A stretch of DNA of 64,000 nucleotides from Bradyrhizobium sp. SZCCT0148. GTDB lineage: Bacteria; Pseudomonadota; Alphaproteobacteria; Rhizobiales; Xanthobacteraceae. The stretch spans positions 248,001 through 312,000 of the forward strand of contig NZ_JAFCKT010000006.1 in assembly GCF_018129985.1 (NCBI RefSeq), in the 5' to 3' direction. How positions within the stretch are numbered: position 1 is the first letter of the stretch; the number at the start of each line of letters is the position of its first letter. Positions 8,634 to 17,664 of the stretch are shown here, in pieces. The position numbers and the translations under genes were made by a program. Under the pieces are notes generated by a model that was not told where the DNA came from, searched no databases, and saw only the letters and a list, made by a program, of their open reading frames with translations.

Positions 8634-10229
8634 TCAGGCCATGACCAGCGCTGCACCGCGTTCGCCGATCATCAGGCTGGTCGCATTCGTGTTGGCCGAG
8701 GTGATCTGCGGCATCACCGAGGCATCGATCACGCGCAGGCGCTCGACGCCGCGCACACGCAGCTGCGGATCGAGGACGGCCTGCGCGTCGCTGCCCATGC
8801 GGCAGGTCCCGACACAGTGAAATACCGTGCCTCCCGTGTTGCGCGCAAAGTCCCAGAGCCCGGCATCATCCCTGGCTGCCTCGCCCGGCACCATCTCGAC
8901 ATCCCAAAGCGGACGAAACGCCTTCTGCCGATAGATCTCGCGCAGGATCTTCAGACCCGCAACAATGGTCTTGCGGTCGATCTCCTCGGCAAAATAGTTC
9001 GGCACGATACGCGGCTGCTCGAACGGATCGGTCGAGCTGATCGCGAGGTGTCCGCGCGACTGTCCGTGGCACTGCCAGACCGAAGCGGTGAAACCGGAAT
9101 AGCTGTGCAAGGGTTCGCCAGGCTTGTCGACCGAAAGCGGCATCACGTTGAACTGCACGTCCGGCCGTCCGCCGACGGCGTATTCCGTGCAGGCTGCGCC
9201 GCCGACCTGCCCCGCCCCGACCGTCAATGGACCGCTACCTGCCAGCATCCACTGCAGCCCCATCTTTGCGAGCGCAACGGGATTGCGGACCTGATCGTTG
9301 AGCGAAATCCGCTCCCTGAGCCGAACGATCAGCCGGGCCTGATAATGATCCTGAAGATTGCCACCGACATCAGGAGAATCGGCGACGACGGGAATGCCGA
9401 GCTTGCGCAGCAGGTCGGCCGGACCGACACCGGAAAGCTGAAGGATCTGCGGGGACTGCAGCGCGCCGCCGGACAGGATGATCTCACGATCAGCCGTCGC
9501 ACTGTGGACCTGTCCCTTGCTGATCCACTCCACACCGGTCGCGACACGACCATTGAAAACGACCCTGCTGACCTGCGCGTGGGTAATGATGGTGAGGTTC
9601 GGACGACCGGCGACGGGACGCAGAAACGCCGAGGCCGAACTGGTCCGCCAATGCCGCCCGATGCCGAGCTGGTAGCTGCCGACGCCCATCGTGGTGGCGC
9701 CGTTGAAGTCGGGATTGCGCGGCAGGCCGAACTGCACACCCGCCTCAACCCAGGCCTTCGATGCCGGATTGTCATTGCGAAGGTCGGAGACCTCGAACTC
9801 CCCGAGTCCACCGTGAAACTGGCTCTCCCCACCGCGGTAACGCTCGTAGCGCCGGAAGTAAGGCAGCAGCTCGCGATAGCCCCAGCCATCGGCGCCGAGG
9901 CGTTCCCAATCGTCAAAATCCTCGTGCTGGCCGCGGATGAAGATCAGACCGTTGATCGACGAGGAGCCACCGAGCACGCGGCCGCGCGGCCAGACGATGG
10001 GACGACCGCCACTCCCTTCCGAAGGCTCGGTCCTGAACAGGCGTGAATATCGCTCGTTGTAGATGGTGCGATAGTAGCCGACCGGAAGTTTCAGCCAGAA
10101 ATTACGATCCGATCCGCCGGCCTCCAGCAGCAGTACGCGGCAGGACGGATCGGCCGACAATCGGTTCGCAACGACACATCCGGCCGAGCCCGCGCCGACG
10201 ATGATGTAGTCGTAGCCGCGTGCTGGCAT
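8634..10229 (-). CDS. GMC-family FAD-dependent oxidoreductase
   Basis: Glucose-methanol-choline oxidoreductase of 531 residues, in the size range of choline-dehydrogenase-like alcohol dehydrogenases. The N-terminal Rossmann motif for FAD is present (IIVGAGSAGCVVANRL, about residues 7-22), as are the GMC signature 1 region (WPRGRVLGGSSSINGLIFIRG), signature 2 (SGGALQSPQILQLSGVG), and the C-terminal catalytic stretch HCVGTCRMG followed by VIDASVMP. It oxidises an alcohol group of an unknown substrate in the cytoplasm. The start ATG overlaps the stop of the preceding enolase-family gene (TGATG); the GntR gene follows after 28 bases. Confidence 0.94.
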   Translation of the reverse strand: MPARGYDYIIVGAGSAGCVVANRLSADPSCRVLLLEAGGSDRNFWLKLPVGYYRTIYNERYSRLFRTEPSEGSGGRPIVWPRGRVLGGSSSINGLIFIRGQHEDFDDWERLGADGWGYRELLPYFRRYERYRGGESQFHGGLGEFEVSDLRNDNPASKAWVEAGVQFGLPRNPDFNGATTMGVGSYQLGIGRHWRTSSASAFLRPVAGRPNLTIITHAQVSRVVFNGRVATGVEWISKGQVHSATADREIILSGGALQSPQILQLSGVGPADLLRKLGIPVVADSPDVGGNLQDHYQARLIVRLRERISLNDQVRNPVALAKMGLQWMLAGSGPLTVGAGQVGGAACTEYAVGGRPDVQFNVMPLSVDKPGEPLHSYSGFTASVWQCHGQSRGHLAISSTDPFEQPRIVPNYFAEEIDRKTIVAGLKILREIYRQKAFRPLWDVEMVPGEAARDDAGLWDFARNTGGTVFHCVGTCRMGSDAQAVLDPQLRVRGVERLRVIDASVMPQITSANTNATSLMIGERGAALVMA

Positions 10230-11356
10230 CAGACCGTCCGGTATTGTTCGATGGAGGCAAGATCGGGCGTGATGCCGAGACCCGGTTCGTCGCCGAGCTC
10301 GATCATGCCGTCGCGGACATCGCGCACGGGACCGCAGAACCGGTCGCGCAACGGGTTCTCGTTGCAGTCGACTTCGAGCAGTCCGTCGCCGCCGACGCCG
10401 GCAAGAAGATGCGCGGATGCCAGAAGCCCGATACCGGCCCCGAGATAATGCGGGCAGAACATCTTCCCCGACGTCAGGATGTCGCGGGCAATGCCCACGC
10501 ACGCCGACAGCCCGCCCCATTTGGCAATGTCGGGCTGGACGACACCGAGAACCGGCTCGCGCAGCACCTCGGCAAACCCGGCGTGGCTCGCGATGTTCTC
10601 ACCGGCTGCCAGCGGAAAGGGGACTCTCTCGTGCAATTGCATCCATTCCTGGCGAGGGCGATCCGCACGGATCGGCTCCTCCAGCCAAGCGAGATCGAAG
10701 TGCTCGAGTTGCGGTGCAAGTTCCAGCGCCTGCGCAATGGTCCAGCCCTGGTTGACGTCTGCAGCAAGCAGGCCTTCGCCGACTAGCCGGCGCAGCGCGG
10801 CGAGATTGGCGCGGTCACCTGCCGGATCGAAGCCGATCTTCAGCTTCAATGCGCGATAGCCGCGGCCCAGCGCCGCTTCGGCCGTCCGCTCGGAACCGAC
10901 CGGATTGATGCCGCTGGCATAGACCTTGATCTTCTGGCTGGCGCCACCGAGCAGCCGCCACAGCGCGAGGTTCTGCCGGCGGGCGTGGAGATCCCAGACC
11001 GCGAGATCAATGCCGGCGATCGACTGGGCAAACGGGCCGGCTTCTCCCGATTGCAGCGCGAGCACCGAGGTTCCCTGAGTCAGATGCTCGAACGCCGCAA
11101 ATGGCTTCGGCACGGTGGATCCGACCAGAGCCGGCGCAAGCACCTCGTTAACGAGCCGAACACGATGTTCGGCGCCTGGTGCTGGAAAATTGCACCACAC
11201 TTCGCCCCAGCCGATATTTCCGTCAGTGTCCTCGACGCGGACGAAGACGGCCGGCCGGTCCTTCATCCGCCCGAATGACGTGATGACTGGCGTCGTCAGC
11301 GGATAGCGATAGCCAAAGGCCTGGACGCTTCGGATGGTGAAAGGCGATGGTGTCAT
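10229..11356 (-). CDS. Enolase-superfamily enzyme (mandelate racemase/muconate lactonizing type)
   Basis: Acid-sugar dehydratase or racemase-type enzyme of 375 residues with a TIM-barrel catalytic domain. The KxK pair is at Lys171/Lys173 (ALKLKIG), metal ligands include Asp200 and Asn202 (ADVNQGW) and Glu226/Glu227 (WLEEPIR), and the C-terminal HYLGAGIGLLAS region matches the barrel end. The exact reaction (dehydration, racemisation or cycloisomerisation) is not predictable from motifs. It is the first gene of the minus-strand operon, overlaps the GMC oxidoreductase by one base, and its promoter region faces the importer at 11463, pointing to a shared substrate such as an organic or sugar acid. 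Confidence 0.9.
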   Translation of the reverse strand: MTPSPFTIRSVQAFGYRYPLTTPVITSFGRMKDRPAVFVRVEDTDGNIGWGEVWCNFPAPGAEHRVRLVNEVLAPALVGSTVPKPFAAFEHLTQGTSVLALQSGEAGPFAQSIAGIDLAVWDLHARRQNLALWRLLGGASQKIKVYASGINPVGSERTAEAALGRGYRALKLKIGFDPAGDRANLAALRRLVGEGLLAADVNQGWTIAQALELAPQLEHFDLAWLEEPIRADRPRQEWMQLHERVPFPLAAGENIASHAGFAEVLREPVLGVVQPDIAKWGGLSACVGIARDILTSGKMFCPHYLGAGIGLLASAHLLAGVGGDGLLEVDCNENPLRDRFCGPVRDVRDGMIELGDEPGLGITPDLASIEQYRTV

Positions 11357-11400
11357 GCGGGAAAGCCTGCGACGCCTACGACCAAAGGCGGCACTTGTAT

Positions 11401-11424
11401 GGTCATCCTATTTATAATATGACC
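11401..11424. promoter_or_regulatory. 24-bp palindrome, candidate operator in divergent promoter region
   Basis: The site reads GGTCAT-N2-TAT-N2-ATA-N2-ATGACC, with 18 of 24 positions symmetric. It lies between the divergent enolase-family gene and the ABC permease. A TATAAT hexamer at 11413-11418 sits inside the palindrome, so a bound repressor would block it. The UTRA-type GntR regulator at 7883-8605 is the obvious candidate ligand; this is inference from context. No convincing -35 element was found. Confidence 0.55.
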
Positions 11425-11462
11425 TTTCAAAACATCAACCGCAATGTGGGTGGACGCGTCGA

Positions 11463-12233
11463 ATGAACGGAGCTGGCGTGAGACGCTTCGGTCTCGGATT
11501 GCTGCCGTGGTTCGGCGCGATCCTGCTCTGGTACGCCGTACGCTGGAGCGGCTTCGTCAACGTCTCGCTGATCCCGGCGCCGCACCAGGTCGCCGCAAAG
11601 TTCTTCGAGCTTCTCACCACAGAAGGCTTGCTGATCGACATCTTCGCCTCGACCCGGCGCGTCTTTCTCGGCGTCGCGCTCGGCATCCTCGTGGCAGTAC
11701 CGGTCGGATTTCTGCTGGGGTGGTATCGCCCCGCCCGCACCTTCGCCGACCCCATGATCAACTTCTTTCGCGCGCTACCGCCGATCGCATTGATTCCGCT
11801 GGTGATCGTCTATTTCGGCGTCGACGAGCTCGCCAAGCTCGTCATTTTGTTTTACGCCTCCTTCTTCTCCGGCGTGATCGTGATGTATGAGGGCGTGTCG
11901 CAGATCACGCCGCTCTACATCCGCGTGGCGCAAACGCTCGGAGCCAACCAAGCCGAGATCTTTCGCAAGGTCATCATTCCCCTCACCGTCCCGCACATTC
12001 TCACGGCGCTGCGCGTGGCGTTGGGCGTGGCTTGGGCGACACTGGTCGCATCGGAGCTGATCGCGGCGCAGCGCGGGCTCGGCGCCATGATCCAGAATGC
12101 CTCGACCTACTTCCTGCTCGACGTCATCTATGTCGGCATCATCTGCATCGGCCTGATCGCACTGATCATGGATTTGATCCTGCGCAAGATCACGGCCCGG
12201 CTGCTGGTCTGGCAAGATCGGGCCATCGCATGA
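11463..12233 (+). CDS. ABC transporter permease, SsuC/TauC/nitrate type
   Basis: Inner-membrane permease of 256 residues, typical for the taurine/nitrate/sulfonate importer family (one permease type that forms a homodimer). About six hydrophobic helices are visible (for example LLPWFGAILLWYAV near the N-terminus and LLDVIYVGIICIGLIALIMDLIL near the C-terminus), and the cytoplasmic coupling loop reads RVAQTLGANQAEIFRKVIIP. It overlaps the ATPase gene by ATGA. With the substrate-binding protein at 13060 it makes a complete importer, divergent from the enolase/GMC operon whose substrate it may bring in. Confidence 0.93.
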   Translation: MNGAGVRRFGLGLLPWFGAILLWYAVRWSGFVNVSLIPAPHQVAAKFFELLTTEGLLIDIFASTRRVFLGVALGILVAVPVGFLLGWYRPARTFADPMINFFRALPPIALIPLVIVYFGVDELAKLVILFYASFFSGVIVMYEGVSQITPLYIRVAQTLGANQAEIFRKVIIPLTVPHILTALRVALGVAWATLVASELIAAQRGLGAMIQNASTYFLLDVIYVGIICIGLIALIMDLILRKITARLLVWQDRAIA

Positions 12234-13039
12234 CCAAGCGCGCACAATTCGACAAGGTTTCCCTGTCCTTTGAAACGCCGAAGGGCCGCCTCAAGGTCGT
12301 CGAGGACGTCAGCTACGACATCAACGACGGCGACTTCATTGCCGTGATCGGCCCGTCCGGCTGCGGCAAGACCACGATGATGAGCATGCTCGCCGGCTTT
12401 CAGAAGCCGACGACAGGCAAGGTCCTGTTCGATGGGCGCCCCGTCGCCGGCCCCGGACCCGAACGCGGCGTCATCTTCCAGGAGTATGGCGTATTCCCCT
12501 GGCTGACGGTGAAACAGAACATCGCCTTCGGCCTGACGCTCAACGCCAATCATGTCCCGACTGCCGAGCGTGAGGCGATCTGCGATCACTATCTCGGCCT
12601 GATGGGGCTGTCCGACTTCGCCAATTCCTATCCGAAGCATCTGTCCGGCGGCATGCGGCAACGACTCGCGATCGCGCGGGCCTATGCCGTGAAGCCGAAA
12701 TTCCTGCTGATGGACGAGCCGTTCGGGGCGCTGGACGCCCAGACCCGCTCCAACATGCAGAACCTCCTTCTCAAGGTGCTGGAGGCCGAAGGCAAGACCG
12801 TCATGCTGATTACCCATTCCGTCGAGGAGGCGATTTACCTCGCCTCCCGCATCGTGGTGGTGACCGCGCGGCCAGCGCGGATCAAGCAGATCATCGACGT
12901 TCCCTTCGCTTACCCGCGCGATGAATCGATCCAGGAACGTCCGGAATTCGCTGAGCTACGCAGTCATATCAGGCAGCTGGTCATGGACGAATATCGCGCC
13001 CAGCAGGCGCAGATGCGTCCGGTCTCATTCTCGGAATAA
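12230..13039 (+). CDS. ABC transporter ATPase, SsuB/TauB/nitrate type
   Basis: Cytoplasmic ATPase of 269 residues energising the permease at 11463. Walker A GPSGCGKTT at about residues 38-46, Q-loop QEYGVFPW (typical of this subfamily, unlike the Tyr-Pro form of sugar ATPases), signature LSGGMRQR, Walker B LLMDEPFGALD and switch His in ITHSVEEA are all intact. The ATG at 12230 overlaps the permease stop by ATGA; an upstream extension of the frame is permease shadow. No C-terminal regulatory domain is present, as is usual in the family. Confidence 0.95.
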   Translation: MTKRAQFDKVSLSFETPKGRLKVVEDVSYDINDGDFIAVIGPSGCGKTTMMSMLAGFQKPTTGKVLFDGRPVAGPGPERGVIFQEYGVFPWLTVKQNIAFGLTLNANHVPTAEREAICDHYLGLMGLSDFANSYPKHLSGGMRQRLAIARAYAVKPKFLLMDEPFGALDAQTRSNMQNLLLKVLEAEGKTVMLITHSVEEAIYLASRIVVVTARPARIKQIIDVPFAYPRDESIQERPEFAELRSHIRQLVMDEYRAQQAQMRPVSFSE

Positions 13040-13059
13040 CAAGTAACGGAGGACACACC

Positions 13060-14055
13060 ATGGATCGGCGGCAATTTCTGACCACGACGGCAGGCCTGGC
13101 ACTCGGCACTTTCACGGCCTCCGCACCCGCGATCGCCCAGGCCAAGACAAAGGTTCGCGTCGGCTATCTTCACACCGTCGCCGTCGACGGCCAGATCTGG
13201 ACCGGTATGGATCGCGGCTCCTTCGAAAAGCAGGGCCTCGATCTCGAGCTCCGGCAGTTCAACACCGGCCTCGAAATCTTTCAAGCGCTGATCGGCGGAA
13301 GCCTTGACGTGCTGGCAACCGGCGCGGTCCTCTCGAACTTCCCGGCCCGCGGCCAGGGCAAGGTCTTCCTCATCAACGACATCGAGGTTGCGACCGCTCA
13401 GCTCTGGGTGCGCGGCGATCAGGGCATCAAGTCATTCGCGGACCTCAAGGGCAAGCGTATCGCGACGGCCACCGGCACGACGGCGCACGTATTCCTCGAT
13501 ACGGCGCTCCGTGCCAACAAGGTCGATCCCAAGGAGGTCGAGCTCGTCAACCAAACCATGCCGGCCGCCGTCACCGCCTTCATTTCCGGCGCGGTGCCTG
13601 CCGTCGCACTCTGGGTGCCCTTCAACGTCACGGTTCGCGACAAGGTGCCGGGCGCCGTCAAGCTCGCAGATGCTTCTGCATTCTATCCCAAAGCCGCAAT
13701 CATCGGCGGTTGGGCGGCGGCTAACGACTATTACGAGCCTAACAAGGAGACGCTGGCCAAGCTGATCCGAGGCTGGGCCGACGCCAACGACTATATCGTC
13801 GCGAACAGCGCTGAGGCCATGGAAAAGCTGCAGAAGGGTCATTACAGCCAGACGCCCCTTGCAGACATCAACGAGTCGTTCAAGGCCCAGAAGATGTTCA
13901 CGTCCAAGGACTGGAAGCGGATGTACTCGGACGGCACCGTCACCAACTGGCTGCAACAATCGACAGACTTCTTCATGGCCAATGCAGGCGTCAAGGACTT
14001 CACGCCGGCGAGCAAATACTTCGACCCGAGCCTCTATCTGAGCACCATCACGTAG
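13060..14055 (+). CDS. ABC transporter substrate-binding protein, SsuA/NMT1-like
   Basis: Periplasmic binding protein of 331 residues. The N-terminus (MDRRQFLTTTAGLALG, then APAIAQA) has an Arg-Arg-x-Phe-Leu motif, a hydrophobic core and an Ala-x-Ala cleavage region, consistent with Tat-dependent export. The mature part begins KVRVGYLHTVAVDGQIW and shows the two-lobe SsuA/NMT1 pattern, including FEKQGLDLELRQF and SFADLKGKRIATATGTTAHVFLD. A GGAGG ribosome site precedes the ATG, and the gene lies 20 bases after the ATPase stop. The ligand cannot be stated; the neighbouring enolase-family enzyme makes a carboxylate or sugar-acid-like compound plausible. Confidence 0.92.
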   Translation: MDRRQFLTTTAGLALGTFTASAPAIAQAKTKVRVGYLHTVAVDGQIWTGMDRGSFEKQGLDLELRQFNTGLEIFQALIGGSLDVLATGAVLSNFPARGQGKVFLINDIEVATAQLWVRGDQGIKSFADLKGKRIATATGTTAHVFLDTALRANKVDPKEVELVNQTMPAAVTAFISGAVPAVALWVPFNVTVRDKVPGAVKLADASAFYPKAAIIGGWAAANDYYEPNKETLAKLIRGWADANDYIVANSAEAMEKLQKGHYSQTPLADINESFKAQKMFTSKDWKRMYSDGTVTNWLQQSTDFFMANAGVKDFTPASKYFDPSLYLSTIT

Positions 14056-14096
14056 TCGGTTCAAAGCGCCAGCGCGGCACCGAGAAGCACACCTGG

Positions 14097-14120
14097 CGCG
14101 CCCCGCGGACGCGGAGCGCG
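14097..14120. terminator. GC-rich stem-loop between convergent genes
   Basis: A nine-pair stem with one internal C/A mismatch (CGCGC-C-CCGC, loop GGAC, GCGG-A-GCGCG) lies 42 bases after the binding-protein stop and 120 bases before the end of the convergent hybrid kinase gene. There is no T-run on either side, so a classical intrinsic terminator is not certain. The rest of the 14056-14239 spacer shows no gene that can be supported. Confidence 0.35.
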
Positions 14121-14239
14121 GATCAATGCGCCGGCTTGGAGACCCTTGCAGGGTTCAATCTCGAACACCGCCCCGGCTTGGGGGCCAATACGGCAGGCGA
14201 ATGACGCCAAGCTGAAGTGGGCCCGTTGGTCGATCCGGA

Positions 14240-17200
14240 TCACCGCTGCGGACGTTCCAGGTCGGTTGACGCAGCCGGGCTGTGCTGCGTGCCACTATGC
14301 TCTTGTCGTCTCGCGCATCTCTCAATGGCCGCAAAGAGCGCAGACGGTTGAATTGGCTTGGCTACGTAGTCGTTCATGCCCGCAGCCAGATAGCTTTCCC
14401 GCTGTTCAGCTAGAACGCTCGCCGTCAGTGCAATGATCGGTATATTGCTCTCAGGACCAGGCAGGCGCCGGATGACGCGCGCTGCCGACATCCCGTCCAT
14501 CTCCGGCATGTTCACGTCCATCAGAATGATGTCGTAGTGCCTCTCGGCCAGAGCGTCCACGGCTTGAACACCGTTTTCGACCATTTTGGGAACGAAGCCG
14601 CGCTTCCTGAGCAGCGTCGAAATCAACGTCGCGATGATTGGGCTGTCTTCCGCCACAAGGATGTCCAGTGAACCTCCGATCTGCGGCACGAGGGGAGGTG
14701 CGTCCGTGACGTGCGGATTTCCAATACCGCAGGTGATGGTGAACCAGAATGTACTGCCCTGTCCAAGCGCACTCTGTACGCCAATGCTACCGCGCATCAT
14801 CACGCACAGCTTTTTGCAGATCGCGAGACCGAGTCCGCTGCCGCCATATTTGCGCGAGATCGAGGTGTCAGCCTGAACGAACGGATTGAAGAGCTGTGAT
14901 TGCTGCTGCGGGTCGATGCCGATGCCGGTATCGACCACTTCGAAACGCAGCTCCAATGCGCCGGCCGGGAGCTCGCGATGGCTTACGGTCACGACGATGC
15001 GGCCACTCGGAGTGAATTTGATGGCGTTGTTGACGAGGTTCAGAAGCACCTGGCGCAACCGGGTGGGATCGCCGGACAACCACCTGGGCAGTTGAGTTGC
15101 CACGATCACCTCGACGTCCAGACCCTTATCCTGCGCCTTTGGCCTGACGAGCCTGACGACGCCGTTGACGAGGTCGATAACGTCGAAATCGACCCGCTCG
15201 GTGGACGTGTGGCCCGCCTCGAGTTTGGAAAAATCGAGAATGTCGTTGATGACGTCCAGCAGGCTATTTGAGGATTCCCTGGCCAGCTCGGCGTACCGCT
15301 TCTGCTCCTCATTCAGCTGTGTGTCTCGAAGCAGCTCTATCATTCCCACCATGCCGCTGAGGGGGCTCCTGATTTCATGACTCATGATTGCGAGAAATTC
15401 CGACTTCGTTCTGCTTAGCTGTTCCGCCGCGTCCCTGGCCTTCACCAGATCCTGCGACGTCGCCACCAGTTCACGCGTCTGGGCCTCAAGCTCCGCACGG
15501 CTCTTCTCAAGATCCTTCAGCTTCTGCTCCAGGGTCGCCTGGACCTGCTTGAACTCGGTGATATCGGTACGAATGCCGGCGATGCCCCCGTCGGAAGTCC
15601 GGTGATCGACGAACTGGATCCAACGGCCGTCGGGATAACGGCTTTCGACGGGCTCGCCCGTGCCATGCCAGGCCAGCATACGCGCCCGCCACTCATCGAA
15701 ATCGGCATCTGGCTCTTCGAACAGGTCAAACTGCCAGCCGACCCGCAAGATCTCCTCGTAGCGCATCCCCGGGACAAGCAGCGCCGTCAATTCCGGAAAC
15801 ATTTCGCGATACCGGCCGTTTGCGAGAACGAAGCGATCTTCGCTGTCGTACAGGATGAAGCCTTGCGATACCGACTCGATCGCGTCGAACAGCCGGCTCC
15901 TCGACTCCTCCGCGACCCGCTCCGCCTCCTTGCGGTCCGTGATATCCTGTGCCGTTCCAAACGTGCCCGTGACGCTTCCATCGGGACCGAATTGGGGATC
16001 GCTGTCGAGCCGTACCCAACGAATACTCCCATCGGGCCGGACCCAACGATGAACGTGGGTAAATGGCTCTGTGTTCGCGCGCGCATGCCGGCGCGCAACG
16101 AGAAATTCGCCGACGTCGTCGGGATGCAGGAGCGAGATGAACCGTTCTAACGGCACACAATCAAGAGCTGCGATGCCGGCAATCTCGAACATCTGCGGCG
16201 ACCAGATCGCATTGCGACCTGCGGCGTCGGCGAACCAATGTCCCAGCTTTCCGATCCGCTGGGCGTCGAGCAGAAGCCGCTCGTTGTTTTCGAGCTTGAG
16301 ATTTTGACCCGCGAGCAGGACCTCCGAGCGCCTCAGGTTACGCATCTTACGATACAGGACGCACAGCAGCAGGATAACTGCAATCGCCGCGCCCAGAGTT
16401 CCGACGATGAGAGTGGTGGCATCGCGGCGCCAGGATCCGAGAACCGCCTCCTTGGTCAGAGCGGTCGAAATCACCAACGGAAAGTCCGGAACCCGCCGGA
16501 TCGCGACGTAGCGCGCGGGATCATTGACCGGTAGGTCTGTGAGCTCAGAGCCTCGTTCCGGTCTGGTGCCAACGAGGCCCTCGACCCAGGGATGATGGGC
16601 CAACACGATCCCGTCATTTCGCTGCAACGCGATCGATCCGCCCTCGCCCAACGCAACCGAAGCGTAGAACTTCTCGAAATAGTTCAACCGCACGGCAGCC
16701 TGAACCACGCCGGCGAAGCGACCGTCGGAGCCGGTCAAGCGACGAGCGAGGTAAATCGTCCACGCTCCGTCATAGGTGTTCCTGACCGGCTCGCTTACGA
16801 ACAAACCGCCATTCAGATTATCCCGATGGTATCGGAACTGTTCGCGATGCGTAAACGAGGTCGGCGGCACCGGCCACTCCCGTCCACTGTTGGCATAGAT
16901 GCCATCGGCACCGATCAGGATGAGGTTCGCGACTTGAGGAAGGCCTTTGACTTTGTCGACGAGGTAATCGTGCAGCCCCTTGTCGCCAAGGTGCGGTTGC
17001 GCCGTTGCGTCCGCCGCGGCAAGGGCGTCAATCCGGTCGGAAGCGTCCTTCAGCACCAGATCCGCGGCTTGAAATGAGCGCGAGGTCTGGTCGGCCAGGA
17101 TCAGCGCGATCCGGTTGAGGCCGGCCTGCGTCTCCCGATCCGCACGGCCGTGAAGATGCCATATCGTCGTCTCAGCTGCCACGATCGCAAGCAGCATGAG

Positions 17201-17302
17201 AAGGCCGGACGCCACCATAGGCAGATAAGCGAGGATGGCCCGCTTCTGCCTCCGAAACATTCGGCTCGCTGCCTCGATGAGTGACGCCCGTGGCTCCGTC
17301 AT
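14240..17302 (-). CDS. Membrane hybrid histidine kinase (dCache-PAS-PAS-HisKA-HATPase-REC)
   Basis: Sensor kinase of 1,020 residues. A membrane helix at about 24-46, a periplasmic dCache/PDC-like domain (about 50-290) and a second helix (295-316) are followed by PAS domains (about 345-460 and 468-585), a coiled coil (588-632), HisKA with phospho-His642 (SHEIRSP), a HATPase domain (NNAIKF, DTGIGI, GGSGLGL) and a receiver with Asp929 (LMDVNMP). The start overlaps the stop of the HPt gene by ATGA, so it is the last cistron of the long che/rsb operon. Phosphoryl groups from its receiver could pass to the upstream HPt protein; that pairing is inference. Confidence 0.93.
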   Translation of the reverse strand: MTEPRASLIEAASRMFRRQKRAILAYLPMVASGLLMLLAIVAAETTIWHLHGRADRETQAGLNRIALILADQTSRSFQAADLVLKDASDRIDALAAADATAQPHLGDKGLHDYLVDKVKGLPQVANLILIGADGIYANSGREWPVPPTSFTHREQFRYHRDNLNGGLFVSEPVRNTYDGAWTIYLARRLTGSDGRFAGVVQAAVRLNYFEKFYASVALGEGGSIALQRNDGIVLAHHPWVEGLVGTRPERGSELTDLPVNDPARYVAIRRVPDFPLVISTALTKEAVLGSWRRDATTLIVGTLGAAIAVILLLCVLYRKMRNLRRSEVLLAGQNLKLENNERLLLDAQRIGKLGHWFADAAGRNAIWSPQMFEIAGIAALDCVPLERFISLLHPDDVGEFLVARRHARANTEPFTHVHRWVRPDGSIRWVRLDSDPQFGPDGSVTGTFGTAQDITDRKEAERVAEESRSRLFDAIESVSQGFILYDSEDRFVLANGRYREMFPELTALLVPGMRYEEILRVGWQFDLFEEPDADFDEWRARMLAWHGTGEPVESRYPDGRWIQFVDHRTSDGGIAGIRTDITEFKQVQATLEQKLKDLEKSRAELEAQTRELVATSQDLVKARDAAEQLSRTKSEFLAIMSHEIRSPLSGMVGMIELLRDTQLNEEQKRYAELARESSNSLLDVINDILDFSKLEAGHTSTERVDFDVIDLVNGVVRLVRPKAQDKGLDVEVIVATQLPRWLSGDPTRLRQVLLNLVNNAIKFTPSGRIVVTVSHRELPAGALELRFEVVDTGIGIDPQQQSQLFNPFVQADTSISRKYGGSGLGLAICKKLCVMMRGSIGVQSALGQGSTFWFTITCGIGNPHVTDAPPLVPQIGGSLDILVAEDSPIIATLISTLLRKRGFVPKMVENGVQAVDALAERHYDIILMDVNMPEMDGMSAARVIRRLPGPESNIPIIALTASVLAEQRESYLAAGMNDYVAKPIQPSALFAAIERCARRQEHSGTQHSPAASTDLERPQR

Positions 17303-17664
17303 TTGAGGGGGCGTCCCACGATGACGGGCAGATGGGCCCAGGTCTGCTCCGCGACCGCGGCAAGACGCGCCAGACTTTCAGTGACCTCGTCCATCCCCCG
17401 CAGCTCCAGCTCGATCTCCCGGGCAAGACTGGCAAGCCTCGCCGCTCCGAAGCTACCCGCGCTTCCCTTGAGAACGTGAGCCGCGCGCTGGACCTCGGCG
17501 AGATCGGCTGAGCTGGCTGCGGCCTTGATCGCCTCGATAGCGGCGCCGGTGGCCTGCGGCAGCTCCGCCAGCAGCGCAGCGAGATCGTCTTCGTCGAGCG
17601 CCTCGCGAAGCAACGCGATCTGCAGATCGTCGAACAACGGAACATCGGCTAGCTGCGCTGACAT
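17299..17664 (-). CDS. HPt (histidine phosphotransfer) protein
   Basis: Small cytoplasmic phosphotransfer protein, 121 residues, essentially one HPt four-helix domain. The phosphorylatable His lies in AAHVLKGSAGSFG, the classic HxLKGS motif. The ATG at 17664 is preceded by a strong GGAGGAGG ribosome site; the frame extends upstream only into the phosphatase gene, whose stop overlaps this start by 16 bases. Its own stop overlaps the hybrid kinase start (ATGA). Location between a REC-PP2C phosphatase and a hybrid kinase suggests it relays phosphate between their receivers. Confidence 0.9.
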   Translation of the reverse strand: MSAQLADVPLFDDLQIALLREALDEDDLAALLAELPQATGAAIEAIKAAASSADLAEVQRAAHVLKGSAGSFGAARLASLAREIELELRGMDEVTESLARLAAVAEQTWAHLPVIVGRPLK

